Shown: positions 17,918 through 25,537 of the stretch, in pieces | Numbering within the stretch: the first letter of the stretch is position 1 | Layout: every line of letters starts with the position of its first letter | NCBI GenBank assembly: GCA_013298765.1 | Contig: JAAFJA010000004.1 | Coordinates: 186,001 to 250,000, forward strand | Direction of reading: 5' to 3' | Length of the DNA: 64,000 nucleotides | Origin: Betaproteobacteria bacterium | GTDB taxonomy: Bacteria; Pseudomonadota; Gammaproteobacteria; Burkholderiales; Casimicrobiaceae | Made by a program: the position numbers and the translations under genes | The notes under the pieces: model-generated | Seen by the model: the letters and a program-made list of their open reading frames with translations, nothing else | Told to the model about the DNA's origin: nothing | The model's database searches: none

Positions 17918-18469
17918 GTGACGAACACCGCCTCGAAGGCGTCTGCGAGTTTTCCGGCGGAAAAGCCAGAACGAACGCAGGCGCCTCAGTTCCTGGTCAA
18001 ACGAGGCTTCAAGTTGCGCTGGCTACGAGATTCCGATCTTTGCTGGTTGCGCGATCTCTACGCGTCGACACGCGCCGAGGAAATGCGATCAGTGCCGTGG
18101 GACGCGCAAACGAAGCGTCGATTCCTCGACCAACAATTTGCTTTGCAGCACGCGCATTTCGTCGGCCACTTCGGTGATTCTGAGTTTCTAGCCGTCGAAC
18201 TTGCGCCCAACAAACCCATCGGGCGATACTATATTTCCCGCGGTGATCCAATGCATATCGTTGACATCGCATTGCTTCCCGAATATCGCCAGCGCGGAAT
18301 CGGAACAGCGCTCATAGAACACACCCTTGCGGAAGCGCGCGAACGGCAATGCAGCGTGTTGCTGCATGTCGTCAAAGCCAACGAACGAGCAGCCAAGCTC
18401 TATCAGGGGTTAGGATTTACCGTTCAGGGCGACGCGGGTTTGCATTGGGCAATGCGCTGGTCGCCTTAA
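17918..18469 (+). CDS. GNAT family N-acetyltransferase coupled to the tail-collar genes
   Basis: A 183-residue GCN5-related acetyltransferase. The acetyl-CoA loop is RQRGIGTALIEHTLAEA (about residues 125-141), preceded by VDIALLPEY and followed by KANERAAKLYQGLGF, the canonical motif A/B arrangement. It starts with GTG one base after the stop of collar copy 3 and has no separate ribosome site, so translation is probably coupled. The N-terminal 30 residues are low-complexity and poorly conserved in type. A protein-modifying role on the collar proteins would fit the coupling, but small-molecule acetylation is equally possible. Confidence 0.88.
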   Translation: MTNTASKASASFPAEKPERTQAPQFLVKRGFKLRWLRDSDLCWLRDLYASTRAEEMRSVPWDAQTKRRFLDQQFALQHAHFVGHFGDSEFLAVELAPNKPIGRYYISRGDPMHIVDIALLPEYRQRGIGTALIEHTLAEARERQCSVLLHVVKANERAAKLYQGLGFTVQGDAGLHWAMRWSP

Positions 18470-18878
18470 AAGCGCTGCTCGGAAGATGCGGCCGAGCAAA
18501 AGCCGATTCTGTTTTCGCGGTAAAGGCAATAGTCTCAGTTACCGCCCAGCCTTGCATTGCGACGCCATGAGCTGTGCGCACGCCGTCTTCGCACACGCCT
18601 ACCGGAACAGGTTATTTGACTCAAGCAACTGAGTTGGATCTAGCGCGGCCTACCGTCGCATTGAATGCAGCGTTGCAATGCTGGCTATGCCCGGCGGCAA
18701 AAGTCGTCCGTCCTCTTGACCGCACAGAACGCTGCTAATTAAAGCTCGCGATACTTCGTCACACGTGCTCGAACAATCCTCAAGCGCGCTAGCACGCTTG
18801 AACGCCTAGAGAACATTTTTCTCCAACGAAGCCGCGCCACTTTACGAAGCTGCTTTTCTCCGCCAGGGCTGCTCGGGC
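18470..18878. other. Intergenic stretch with a hairpin, no gene seen
   Basis: About 410 bases without a credible coding frame. The only structure is a perfect 7-base stem TCAAGCG (18780-18786) and CGCTTGA (18795-18801) with an 8-base loop, about 80 bases beyond the stop of the minus-strand EF-hand gene. It has no T tract in that direction, so a terminator call is weak. Confidence 0.4.
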
Positions 18879-19340
18879 TTAGTTTTTCTTCGCGTCCTGG
18901 ATTGCACGCGTGCGATCAAAAAAAGCCTCGATCTCCTCACGAGTTAAAAAACCGTCGCCACTCGTGTCGATAAGATTGAAATTTCTTGCCCATTCAGGGC
19001 TCGCGCGGCGCGCTTCTCGAAACGAGATGAAGCCATCGTTGTCAGCATCTGCGGCATCAAACTCATCGTCGGTGTCATCGTAAGACTCTTCTAACTCTTC
19101 GGCAGCTCCGCCGATAAGAAAGCGAGCGGGGCGATGCGGTACGGCCACATACACACGAGGCGAAAACGTATTCCGATCAACGCGCAGCGCACGGTGCGCC
19201 GACTTCGCAGCAGGTTCGAGCGGGAGCACGATGATCGCACTGCCTTGCGCTTCTGCCAGAGGCGAAGTCAGTCCGGCGCTCGCAGCCAGAAGCGCCCCTG
19301 CGACAAAAACGCAGATCCGATTAAGTGCTGGGTGCTTCAT
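18879..19340 (-). CDS. Exported EF-hand calcium-binding protein
   Basis: A 153-residue protein with an N-terminal signal peptide (hydrophobic to about residue 27, cleavage near AEAQG). Two EF-hand loops near the C terminus, DADNDGFISFRE (about 98-109) and DTSGDGFLTREE (about 126-137), carry the Asp/Asn/Asp/Gly/Ile-Leu/Glu pattern of calcium sites. The middle region is acidic (LEESYDDTDDEFD). It is probably periplasmic or secreted. A second EF-hand gene lies immediately upstream on the same strand. Partner and role are unknown. Confidence 0.85.
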   Translation of the reverse strand: MKHPALNRICVFVAGALLAASAGLTSPLAEAQGSAIIVLPLEPAAKSAHRALRVDRNTFSPRVYVAVPHRPARFLIGGAAEELEESYDDTDDEFDAADADNDGFISFREARRASPEWARNFNLIDTSGDGFLTREEIEAFFDRTRAIQDAKKN

Positions 19341-19410
19341 ACATAGGCCTCATCGAATGAGCGTTATCCACGAGCGCGCCGACGATTTGGCGCGCAGCGG
19401 CAGCGCATCG

Positions 19411-19926
19411 TTACCAGCCCTGGCGCCAGGCGTCGACTTCGCTTCGCGAAAGGTACCCGTCGCCATTCCAATCAATCGCAGCAAAGTTGCGATGCAGTCC
19501 GCCGAAGCGACGTGACTCGTGATAGCTCAGGTAGCCATCGTTGTTCACGTCGGCCCAAGAGAAACGGTCGCCTGGCGTGTAATAGTTCACTGGGGCAGAG
19601 TACACGGGTGCGGTGTAAACCGGGGCCGCGTAGACAGGCGCCGACGCAGCAATGGCCCCGACGGTTAAGCCAACCGCGAGCGGCGCGATCCAGCGCCCAT
19701 CGCGCCAATAGCCACGACCGTGATAGTGACGGTCATACGCGACGTAGCGCTGGGGGGCGTAGTAGCCACGCGGCCCATGCACGTATGCGGGCGGCGCATG
19801 ACGATGGCCCTGCGCGTAAACACGTTGACCGGAGTAATGCTTTTCGTTGGTTTGTGCAGATACGCTAGCCGTGGTGGTGCCAATCACAAGGGCTGTAACC
19901 GCGAGAGAAATTAGGCTCAGTTTCAT
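19411..19926 (-). CDS. Exported EF-hand protein with Tyr/His/Gly-rich middle
   Basis: A 171-residue protein. The start MKLSLISLAVTALV at 19926 is preferred over an upstream in-frame ATG because AAGGAG precedes it and it opens a signal peptide ending near VSAQ. The middle is rich in Tyr, His and Gly (GPRGYYAPQRY and similar), then a hydrophobic stretch LAVGLTVGAIAA and short APVYTAPVY repeats. Two EF-hand loops close the protein: DVNNDGYLSYHE and DWNGDGYLSRSE. The hydrophobic segment could anchor it in a membrane. Its neighbour is another EF-hand exported protein; both lie next to the Calx-beta surface protein cluster. Confidence 0.85.
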   Translation of the reverse strand: MKLSLISLAVTALVIGTTTASVSAQTNEKHYSGQRVYAQGHRHAPPAYVHGPRGYYAPQRYVAYDRHYHGRGYWRDGRWIAPLAVGLTVGAIAASAPVYAAPVYTAPVYSAPVNYYTPGDRFSWADVNNDGYLSYHESRRFGGLHRNFAAIDWNGDGYLSRSEVDAWRQGW

Positions 19927-20054
19927 ACGTCGCTCCTTCGTTGCGTGGGTTGTCGTATGAAGCTGCAACGCGGCTGATCGCGATCTCGTGGACAAGGAGT
20001 TTCCCGTGCGCTCTCGATCGGGCGCTGTCTCGCCGCGAATTTCGCGGCTGAAAT

Positions 20055-20077
20055 GGGCAAAAAACTATAATTTGCCC
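20055..20077 (+). promoter_or_regulatory. Putative argS promoter with operator-like palindrome
   Basis: A perfect 7-base inverted repeat GGGCAAA (20055-20061) and TTTGCCC (20071-20077) encloses the sequence TATAAT at 20066-20071, an ideal -10 hexamer. The argS ATG is at 20096, giving a leader of about 15-20 bases. No good -35 is seen, so a bound activator or repressor at the palindrome is conceivable. Confidence 0.5.
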
Positions 20078-20095
20078 GATAAAACAAGGCGTTTC

Positions 20096-21733
20096 ATGCA
20101 AAAAGAAGAATTAATTTCGTGGCTACGCGATGGCCTCTCTGCGGCGGGATTGACAGTCGAGGCGATGCCCGTTGTCGCGCTCGAGCGCCCGAAGCAAGCC
20201 GACCATGGCGATTGGGCGACCAATATCGCGCTGCAATTGGCGAAACCGTTGGGGAAGAATCCGCGTGAAGTAGCTCAACTGCTCATCGCCCAATTGAATC
20301 AGGGCAAGCCGCCGTTAATTGATGAAATCGCTATCGCCGGGCCGGGCTTCATTAACATCCGATTGAGTAAGGCCTCAAAGTTCGAAGCTGTGCGCCAAAC
20401 GCTGCAAACGCTGAGCCGCTTCGGTTGCACCGAGGCGAATGCGCGCGAAAAAGTGATGGTGGAGTTCGTTTCCGCTAACCCCACCGGCCCACTGCACACC
20501 GGTCACGCGCGACAAGCGGCGTTGGGCGATTCGCTTTGTCGCATACTTGAAACGCAGGGCGCGACGGTGCACCGCGAGTTCTATTACAACGACGCAGGCA
20601 ACCAAATTGAAAACCTGACGCGTTCGGTTCAGCTTCGCGCGAGCGGTATAACGCCCGATTCACCGGATTGGCCCGATGATGGCTACCGGGGCGATTACAT
20701 CGCTGAAATCGCGAAAGATTTTTGCGCAAAGGGCTTCGATCCGACGGACACCGACGCCGTGCGCAGCTTCGCCGTCGAAGTGCTCCGCGGCGAGCAAGAT
20801 AAAGATCTCACCGCCTTCGACGTTAAGAAATTCGACTGCTATTACCTCGAAAGCTCACTCTACACCGATGGACGGGTTGAGCAAACTGTTGGCGCGCTAA
20901 AAGCCTCGGGCCACACGTATGAGCAAGAAGGGGCGCTCTGGCTGAAGACGACCGGGTTTGGCGATGATAAAGATCGGGTGATGAGGAAGGCGGCGGGCGG
21001 CTACACGTATTTCGTGCCCGACGTTGCTTATCACGTGACCAAATGGGAGCGCGGCTTCACTAAAGTCGTCAACATCCAAGGCACCGATCATCACGGCACC
21101 ATCTCGCGCGTACGCGCGGGTTTACAAGCGCTAAACGTTGGTATTCCGAAGGGCTACCCGGATTACCTGTTGCACTCGATGGTTCGCGTGATGAAGGGCG
21201 GCGAAGAGGTCAAGATCTCGAAGCGAGCGGGCAGCTACGTCACCCTCGGCGAGCTGATCGAATGGGTCGGCAAAGATGCAGTGCGCTTCTTTCTAGTGTC
21301 GCGGAAGGCTGATAGCGAATTCACCTTCGACATTGATTTGGCGCTTTCGCAAAGCGAAGAAAACCCGGTGTACTACGTGCAGTATGCGCATGCAAGAATC
21401 TGCTCCGTGCTTCGAGAATCCGCGCTTACGCAAGAGGAACTCGTGGGCGCGGATTTGTCCGCGCTTGGCCATGAAAAGGCGGAAGCATTGGCAAAGAAAA
21501 TCGCTGAATACCCGGAGATCATCGCCACGGCTGCGCGCGATTTGGCGCCGCATATGGTTCCGTTCTACTTGCGCGATTTGGCCTCTAGTTTCCACACTTA
21601 TTACAACGCTGAGCGCTTTTTGGTGGATGATCTGCGCGTGAAGACTGCGCGGGTTGCACTGGCCGCGGCAACCGCACAAGTGCTAAAAAATGGTCTAGCT
21701 TTGATCGGCGTTTCCGCGCCCGAGAGGATGTAG
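20096..21733 (+). CDS. argS: Arginyl-tRNA synthetase
   Basis: A 545-residue class I aminoacyl-tRNA synthetase charging tRNA-Arg. The frame extends 36 codons upstream, but [14 protein letters not shown] at 20096 matches the family's N-terminal additional domain and has an AAGG ribosome site. Motifs: [14 protein letters not shown] carries the HIGH signature (as HTGH), [15 protein letters not shown] and [10 protein letters not shown] are typical of ArgS, and VKISKRAG is the KMSKS equivalent. The C-terminal anticodon domain ends in the usual [12 protein letters not shown]. The following SPOR and dsbA genes form the conserved betaproteobacterial argS-SPOR-dsbA arrangement, with only 3 bases to the SPOR gene. 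Confidence 0.97.
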   Translation: MQKEELISWLRDGLSAAGLTVEAMPVVALERPKQADHGDWATNIALQLAKPLGKNPREVAQLLIAQLNQGKPPLIDEIAIAGPGFINIRLSKASKFEAVRQTLQTLSRFGCTEANAREKVMVEFVSANPTGPLHTGHARQAALGDSLCRILETQGATVHREFYYNDAGNQIENLTRSVQLRASGITPDSPDWPDDGYRGDYIAEIAKDFCAKGFDPTDTDAVRSFAVEVLRGEQDKDLTAFDVKKFDCYYLESSLYTDGRVEQTVGALKASGHTYEQEGALWLKTTGFGDDKDRVMRKAAGGYTYFVPDVAYHVTKWERGFTKVVNIQGTDHHGTISRVRAGLQALNVGIPKGYPDYLLHSMVRVMKGGEEVKISKRAGSYVTLGELIEWVGKDAVRFFLVSRKADSEFTFDIDLALSQSEENPVYYVQYAHARICSVLRESALTQEELVGADLSALGHEKAEALAKKIAEYPEIIATAARDLAPHMVPFYLRDLASSFHTYYNAERFLVDDLRVKTARVALAAATAQVLKNGLALIGVSAPERM

Positions 21734-21736
21734 TTC

Positions 21737-22330
21737 ATGGATTCAGCCAATTCACCCAGCGCACGCCCGAATACGGCACCGTTTCTATTCGGTGGTCTGA
21801 TCGGTTTTGTTGCTGGCATGGCCGTCGCTGGCGTGGTTGCCGTGTGGATTTATCAGTCGTCTCCCTATCGCGCTGAGACAACGCCTCCCGCAAAGATTGA
21901 TCCAATCCGAAAGGTCGAAACCAAAGACGCGCCAAAGCCAAGCAGCACAGGCGTCGCGGTAATCGCAAAAGAAGAAGGCAAAACCGATGCGCAACGCATC
22001 GCGCCCCCAACCGCAGTGATTGCGCCAGGTTCCACTAGCGCAACACAAGCGCCCCCCAAAACCGCGAGCGTTGAGCCGAGCCCTTCAGCGGAACCGCGTG
22101 GCCGCCTCTGGTTGCAAGTAGGCGCATACGCGAACGTTGCCGATGCCGAAGCTCAGCGCGCCCGCTTTGCAATCATGGGCTATGAAGCAATCGTGCTCGC
22201 CGCCGAGGTCCCCGACAAAGGTACAGTTCACCGCGTGCGCGTTGGCCCCTACAAAGACCCGGAAGAGATGGGTAAAGTACGCGGGGATTTAGCGCGGCAA
22301 GGTATTGAAGTGAGCGTGGTAAAGCCTTAG
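21737..22330 (+). CDS. SPOR-domain membrane protein
   Basis: A 197-residue bitopic inner-membrane protein. A short cytoplasmic N terminus is followed by one transmembrane helix (about residues 18-38, LIGFVAGMAVAGVVAVWIY), a Pro/Ala/Lys-rich periplasmic linker and a C-terminal SPOR domain from LWLQVGAYAN to VSVVKP. SPOR domains bind denuded septal peptidoglycan. Its position 3 bases after argS and just before dsbA is conserved in betaproteobacteria. A role at the division site is inferred from the domain. Confidence 0.92.
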   Translation: MDSANSPSARPNTAPFLFGGLIGFVAGMAVAGVVAVWIYQSSPYRAETTPPAKIDPIRKVETKDAPKPSSTGVAVIAKEEGKTDAQRIAPPTAVIAPGSTSATQAPPKTASVEPSPSAEPRGRLWLQVGAYANVADAEAQRARFAIMGYEAIVLAAEVPDKGTVHRVRVGPYKDPEEMGKVRGDLARQGIEVSVVKP

Positions 22331-22442
22331 CAGGCCGTTTTCGCACGACCAGTAGTGGGCGTCAGCGAGGTCATGTCATCGAACCAATTGCCATCGCGTT
22401 AGTCAGATTAACGTTTATTTTTTGGATCGCTAGGAAAACAAT

Positions 22443-23084
22443 ATGTTTCGCTGGGTTACTTCGTTGAAATGGGTTGCAGCCGGATTGGTGGCTGTTTCGA
22501 TGAGCGCGTTTGCGCAGCAGCAGTTCACCGAGGGAAAAGAGTTCACTCGATTGAAAAATCCGCAGCCTGTGGAATCGGGCGCGAAAATCGAAGTGATCGA
22601 GTTTTTCAGCTATGGCTGCCCGCACTGCCGAGACTTGGAAGAGCATCTCGGTCCTTGGGCGAAGAAGGTGCCGGATAACGTGAGTTTCAAGCGCGTCCCT
22701 GTCGCGTTTCAACCAGCGTGGAACAACCTCGGGAAAATTCTCTACACGCTCGAAGCGCTGGGCCGCGAGGATTTGACCATCAAGGTTTTCCAGTCGATTC
22801 ACAGCGCAAATGTTCGTCTGCAAGAGGAAAAGATCTTCTTCGATTGGGCAAAAAACAATGGTCTTGATGAAGCGAAAGTCAAAGACGTGTGGAATTCGTT
22901 CTCGATCAACAGCAAAATGAATCGCGCTAAAACGCTCGCGTCTGCTTATCAGGTTGACGGCGTACCGATGCTGTTTGTCGATGGCAAATTTAAGTTGCAA
23001 CCGGGCAATCTCCGCGGCTCACACAAAGACGTGCCCGCTGCGCTCGATTTTTTGATCGCCCGTGCAAAATCTGAGCGCAAGTAA
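22443..23084 (+). CDS. dsbA: Thiol:disulfide interchange protein DsbA
   Basis: A 213-residue periplasmic oxidoreductase that introduces disulfides into exported proteins. A signal peptide ends near AFAQ (about residue 24). The active site is FSYGCPHCRDLEEHL with the CPHC redox pair typical of DsbA, and the cis-Pro loop is VDGVPMLFVDGKF. The thioredoxin fold with helical insertion is intact and the length is typical. A strong intrinsic terminator follows at 23127. The upstream gap of 112 bases may hold its own promoter. Confidence 0.96.
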   Translation: MFRWVTSLKWVAAGLVAVSMSAFAQQQFTEGKEFTRLKNPQPVESGAKIEVIEFFSYGCPHCRDLEEHLGPWAKKVPDNVSFKRVPVAFQPAWNNLGKILYTLEALGREDLTIKVFQSIHSANVRLQEEKIFFDWAKNNGLDEAKVKDVWNSFSINSKMNRAKTLASAYQVDGVPMLFVDGKFKLQPGNLRGSHKDVPAALDFLIARAKSERK

Positions 23085-23126
23085 CTACAAGCGGGTGCGC
23101 GTCAAAGCAACCGTCGCCAACGAATC

Positions 23127-23150
23127 AAAGGCCGCCTAGCGCGGCCTTTT
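23127..23150 (+). terminator. Rho-independent terminator after dsbA
   Basis: Perfect 9-base stem AAAGGCCGC (23127-23135) and GCGGCCTTT (23141-23149), a 5-base loop and a run of T residues (TTTTGTTT). It lies 43 bases after the dsbA stop and ends the argS-SPOR-dsbA unit. Confidence 0.93.
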
Positions 23151-23180
23151 GTTTGCGCGCTTTGCCCTTACGTCAATCCG

Positions 23181-24041
23181 ATGAGTTCTTCCCTGCAACA
23201 ACGCCCGCTTGACGCGCTGGGTCGCTACCACGCGCCGCATACAAGCCCGCGGATCGCCTCGCTCGTTCCCTCAATCACCGAAACCCTGTTTTCCTTGGGT
23301 CTTGGCCCGCATGTCGTCGCCCGAACCGGCTTCTGCATCCATCCAGAACCCGCTGTTCGTGAGGTGCCAAAAGTGGGGGGCACGAAGGATGTAAATCTAG
23401 CGAAGCTAATCGCCTCGGAACCGACTCATGTAATCGTGAATATCGACGAAAACGAAAGGCCTACAGTCGAAAAAATAGCTCGATCAATTCCCAATGTAAT
23501 CGTCACCCACCCCCTTATTCCAGAGGACAACATCGCGCTATTTCAGTTGCTTGGCCATGTTTTCGCTCGCCCGCGAGAGGCCGAAGTGCTGAGTCAATCG
23601 CTACTCGCCGCGCTTCGTGGCGCGCGCAGCGTGGGGCAGAGCGCTCCGATTGAATCCGTTTTGTATTTGATCTGGAAAAACCCCTGGATGACCGTTTCTC
23701 GCGACACCTACATCAGTGCGATGCTCGCGACTGTGGGTTGGCGCACCGAACCGGTGCAAACTGAGCGGCGCTATCCAGAGATTTCGACCGACGACCCAAT
23801 ATGGGGCAACGTCGACCGTGTGCTGCTCTCTACCGAACCCTACAGTTTTGGCGACGAGCACGCGCGTGAGATCGCGAATGCTCACGCGCTGCGTTCGCCC
23901 GCGCAGCTGATCGACGGAGAGATGACTAGCTGGTACGGATCGCGTGCAATTCAGGGGCTACGTTACCTGAGTGCACTGCGAATTGATTCCAAGCAACTAC
24001 ACAAACGAAGTTCTTTATATATCGGGGCTACAAGAACTTAA
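23181..24041 (+). CDS. BtuF-like helical-backbone metal receptor without signal peptide
   Basis: A 286-residue protein of the periplasmic-binding-protein family II (BtuF/cobalamin-binding-like). It has RIASLVPSITETLFSLGLG at the start of the first lobe, VGGTKDVNLAKLIASEPTHVIV in parts, then VLYLIWKNPWMTVSRDTYIS and LSTEPYSFGDEHA in the second lobe. BtuF homologues normally carry a signal peptide; this frame starts MSSSLQQRPLDALGRY with no hydrophobic segment, so the protein looks cytoplasmic. No permease or ATPase of the BtuCD type is adjacent. It could be a cytoplasmic metal/corrinoid-binding protein; the ligand is unknown. Confidence 0.75.
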   Translation: MSSSLQQRPLDALGRYHAPHTSPRIASLVPSITETLFSLGLGPHVVARTGFCIHPEPAVREVPKVGGTKDVNLAKLIASEPTHVIVNIDENERPTVEKIARSIPNVIVTHPLIPEDNIALFQLLGHVFARPREAEVLSQSLLAALRGARSVGQSAPIESVLYLIWKNPWMTVSRDTYISAMLATVGWRTEPVQTERRYPEISTDDPIWGNVDRVLLSTEPYSFGDEHAREIANAHALRSPAQLIDGEMTSWYGSRAIQGLRYLSALRIDSKQLHKRSSLYIGATRT

Positions 24042-24188
24042 TTGAACAAATTGTTTACGCAATTTCTACAATGTTATTCATATGTTTAATGGCCTTTTGA
24101 TCATAAGCAGTAATCCCGTTCGGTGGAGTCGACATGCGGCTCCGGACTCGCTCCATAATTGCCGAACGGCGGACAACCCCTAGCAACG

Positions 24189-24205
24189 TTGGCACGGCGG
24201 TTGCA
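24189..24205 (+). promoter_or_regulatory. Sigma-54 promoter of ABC importer 1
   Basis: The sequence TTGGCACG-GCGG-TTGCA has the sigma-54 -24/-12 layout: GG at 24191-24192 and GC at 24203-24204, exactly ten bases between them. It lies 40 bases before the ATG of the binding-protein gene. Sigma-54 control with NtrC-type activation is typical of nitrogen-scavenging transporters. I do not see a clear NtrC site upstream. Confidence 0.85.
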
Positions 24206-24244
24206 GCTCCGACGCAATTCCGAGTTGATTTCAAAGGGAACACT

Positions 24245-25237
24245 ATGGCGATTCGATTGGGTTTGATTGCAACGGCTTGCACGGCGGCGCTCTTCGCAAG
24301 CGCGAACTTGAGCGCACAGGAGAAATTCACCTACCTCACAAACTGGTATGCCCAAGCCGAACACGGCGGGTTCTATCAATCGGTCGCCGACGGCACGTTT
24401 AAGAAGTACGGTCTCGATGTCACCATCCGCATGGGTGGCCCACAGGTGAACGGCATGCAATTGCTCGCCGCAGGCCAAGTCGATTGCTTCATGGGCTATG
24501 ACGCGCAGACGATGAAGGGCTGGGAGCAAGGCATCAAGGCGGTAACCGTCGCCGCTGCGTTCCAGAAGGATCCGCAAGTGATCATTGCGCATCCGCACAT
24601 CAAGAAATTCGAAGAGCTCAAAGACAAAACGATTCTGATTTCGAGCGCGGCGAACACGACCTATTGGCCGTGGGTGAAGTCGAAGTACGGTTTCACCGAT
24701 GCGCAAGCGCGTCCTTACACGTTCAACATTCAGCCGTTTGTGGCCGACAAGAATATCGCGCAGCAAGGCTACCTCTCGTCCGAACCATTCGCGATTGAGA
24801 AAGAAGCGAAGTTCAAGCCGACCGTATTCCTGCTCGCTGATCTCGGGTGGCCACAATACTCCACCACGATCGTCTGCATGGAAGACACCATCAAAAAGAA
24901 GCCGAAAGCCGTCGAAGCGTTCGTGAAGGGTGCAATGGAAGGCTGGAGAAACTATCTCTGGGGTAACCCGGCTGCCGCCAATGCGATGATCAAGAAAGAC
25001 AATCCGAACATGACGGATGAGAAGATCGCGCACGGTATCGCTATCCTCAAACAAATGGGCATCGTCGATAGCGGCGACACCAAAACGATGGGCTTGGGCA
25101 TCATCACCGATGCGCGCATGAAGCAGTTCTACGACTTCATGGTCGCCAACAAAATGCTCGACCCGACGAAGGTGAAGGTGGCGGACACCTACAACACGAG
25201 CTTCGTGAAAGATCTGAAGATCATGGCTCCAAAATAG
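24245..25237 (+). CDS. ABC transporter substrate-binding protein (NMT1/THI5-like), importer 1
   Basis: A 330-residue periplasmic binding protein. The start at 24245 follows AAAGGGA and opens a signal peptide (MAIRLGLIATACTAALF, cleavage near LSAQ). The mature protein begins KFTYLTNWYAQAEHGGFYQ, typical of the NMT1/THI5 group that binds pyrimidine precursors, nitrate or sulfonate-like ligands, and then has DVTIRMGGPQVNGMQLLAAGQVD in parts. Ligand specificity cannot be read from the sequence. The following ATPase and permease genes complete the importer, and an amidohydrolase further on suggests a nitrogen heterocycle. Its stop codon lies inside a strong hairpin that may limit read-through to the ATPase. 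Confidence 0.88.
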   Translation: MAIRLGLIATACTAALFASANLSAQEKFTYLTNWYAQAEHGGFYQSVADGTFKKYGLDVTIRMGGPQVNGMQLLAAGQVDCFMGYDAQTMKGWEQGIKAVTVAAAFQKDPQVIIAHPHIKKFEELKDKTILISSAANTTYWPWVKSKYGFTDAQARPYTFNIQPFVADKNIAQQGYLSSEPFAIEKEAKFKPTVFLLADLGWPQYSTTIVCMEDTIKKKPKAVEAFVKGAMEGWRNYLWGNPAAANAMIKKDNPNMTDEKIAHGIAILKQMGIVDSGDTKTMGLGIITDARMKQFYDFMVANKMLDPTKVKVADTYNTSFVKDLKIMAPK

Positions 25238-25251
25238 CCTGCGGCTATTTT
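25231..25251 (+). terminator. Hairpin overlapping the stop codon of importer 1 binding protein
   Basis: Perfect 9-base stem AAAATAGCC (25231-25239) and GGCTATTTT (25243-25251) with loop TGC; the TAG stop is in the left arm. It ends in four T residues. It may act as a partial terminator or as an mRNA-stabilising structure that keeps binding-protein expression above that of the ATPase and permease. Confidence 0.6.
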
Positions 25252-25257
25252 GAGGAC

Positions 25258-25484
25258 GACGAAGTGCGCCTTGCGCACTTCTACGACGACGCTTCGCTAT
25301 GACGTCGCTTCCGTTGGTCACTATGACGCAAAGCTATGCCGTGGACGGTTCTATTTTCCGATTGGCTGCGATGGTTGCCCTCGCAGCTAAGCACAAAAGT
25401 CACTGCAATCCTTTGCGTCATAGCGTCGATGGCGCGTCGTCTTAGTCACAAAGTGACGTCGTCCTAGCAACGAAGTTGCGACGT
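25258..25484. repeat. Array of short palindromes between binding-protein and ATPase genes
   Basis: A string of small perfect hairpins, most with 3-base loops. They are GAAGTGCGC/GCGCACTTC (25261-25281), GCTGCGA/TCGCAGC (25365-25387, 9-base loop), GTCAC-AAA-GTGAC (25445-25457) and GCAAC-GAA-GTTGC (25467-25479). A longer pair, CTATGACGCAAAG (25321-25333) and CTTTGCGTCATAG (25411-25423), is perfect over 13 bases. The words GACGTCG and CTATGACG recur between them. No coding frame fits. Related words occur after the FAD oxidase gene at 30503-30572, so this is a dispersed mosaic repeat. Confidence 0.75.
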
Positions 25485-25537
25485 CCTTCGCGGCGTGTTT
25501 GCTGAAACGAAAAACTACGTACGAAACAAATTCGACA

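Noticed and set aside
21443-21468. REP-like sequence inside argS resembling the pair at 3265-3330
   Set aside because: It encodes a segment (VGADLSALG) that looks like normal ArgS sequence, so the similarity is likely due to coding constraint and shared base composition.
24131-24205. NtrC-binding site search upstream of the sigma-54 promoter
   Set aside because: No convincing GCACCA/TGGTGC dyad was found by eye, so no activator site is reported.
24101-25321. Large minus-strand frame opposite importer 1 binding protein gene
   Set aside because: Antisense of a well-supported gene; no family-like motifs and no ribosome site.
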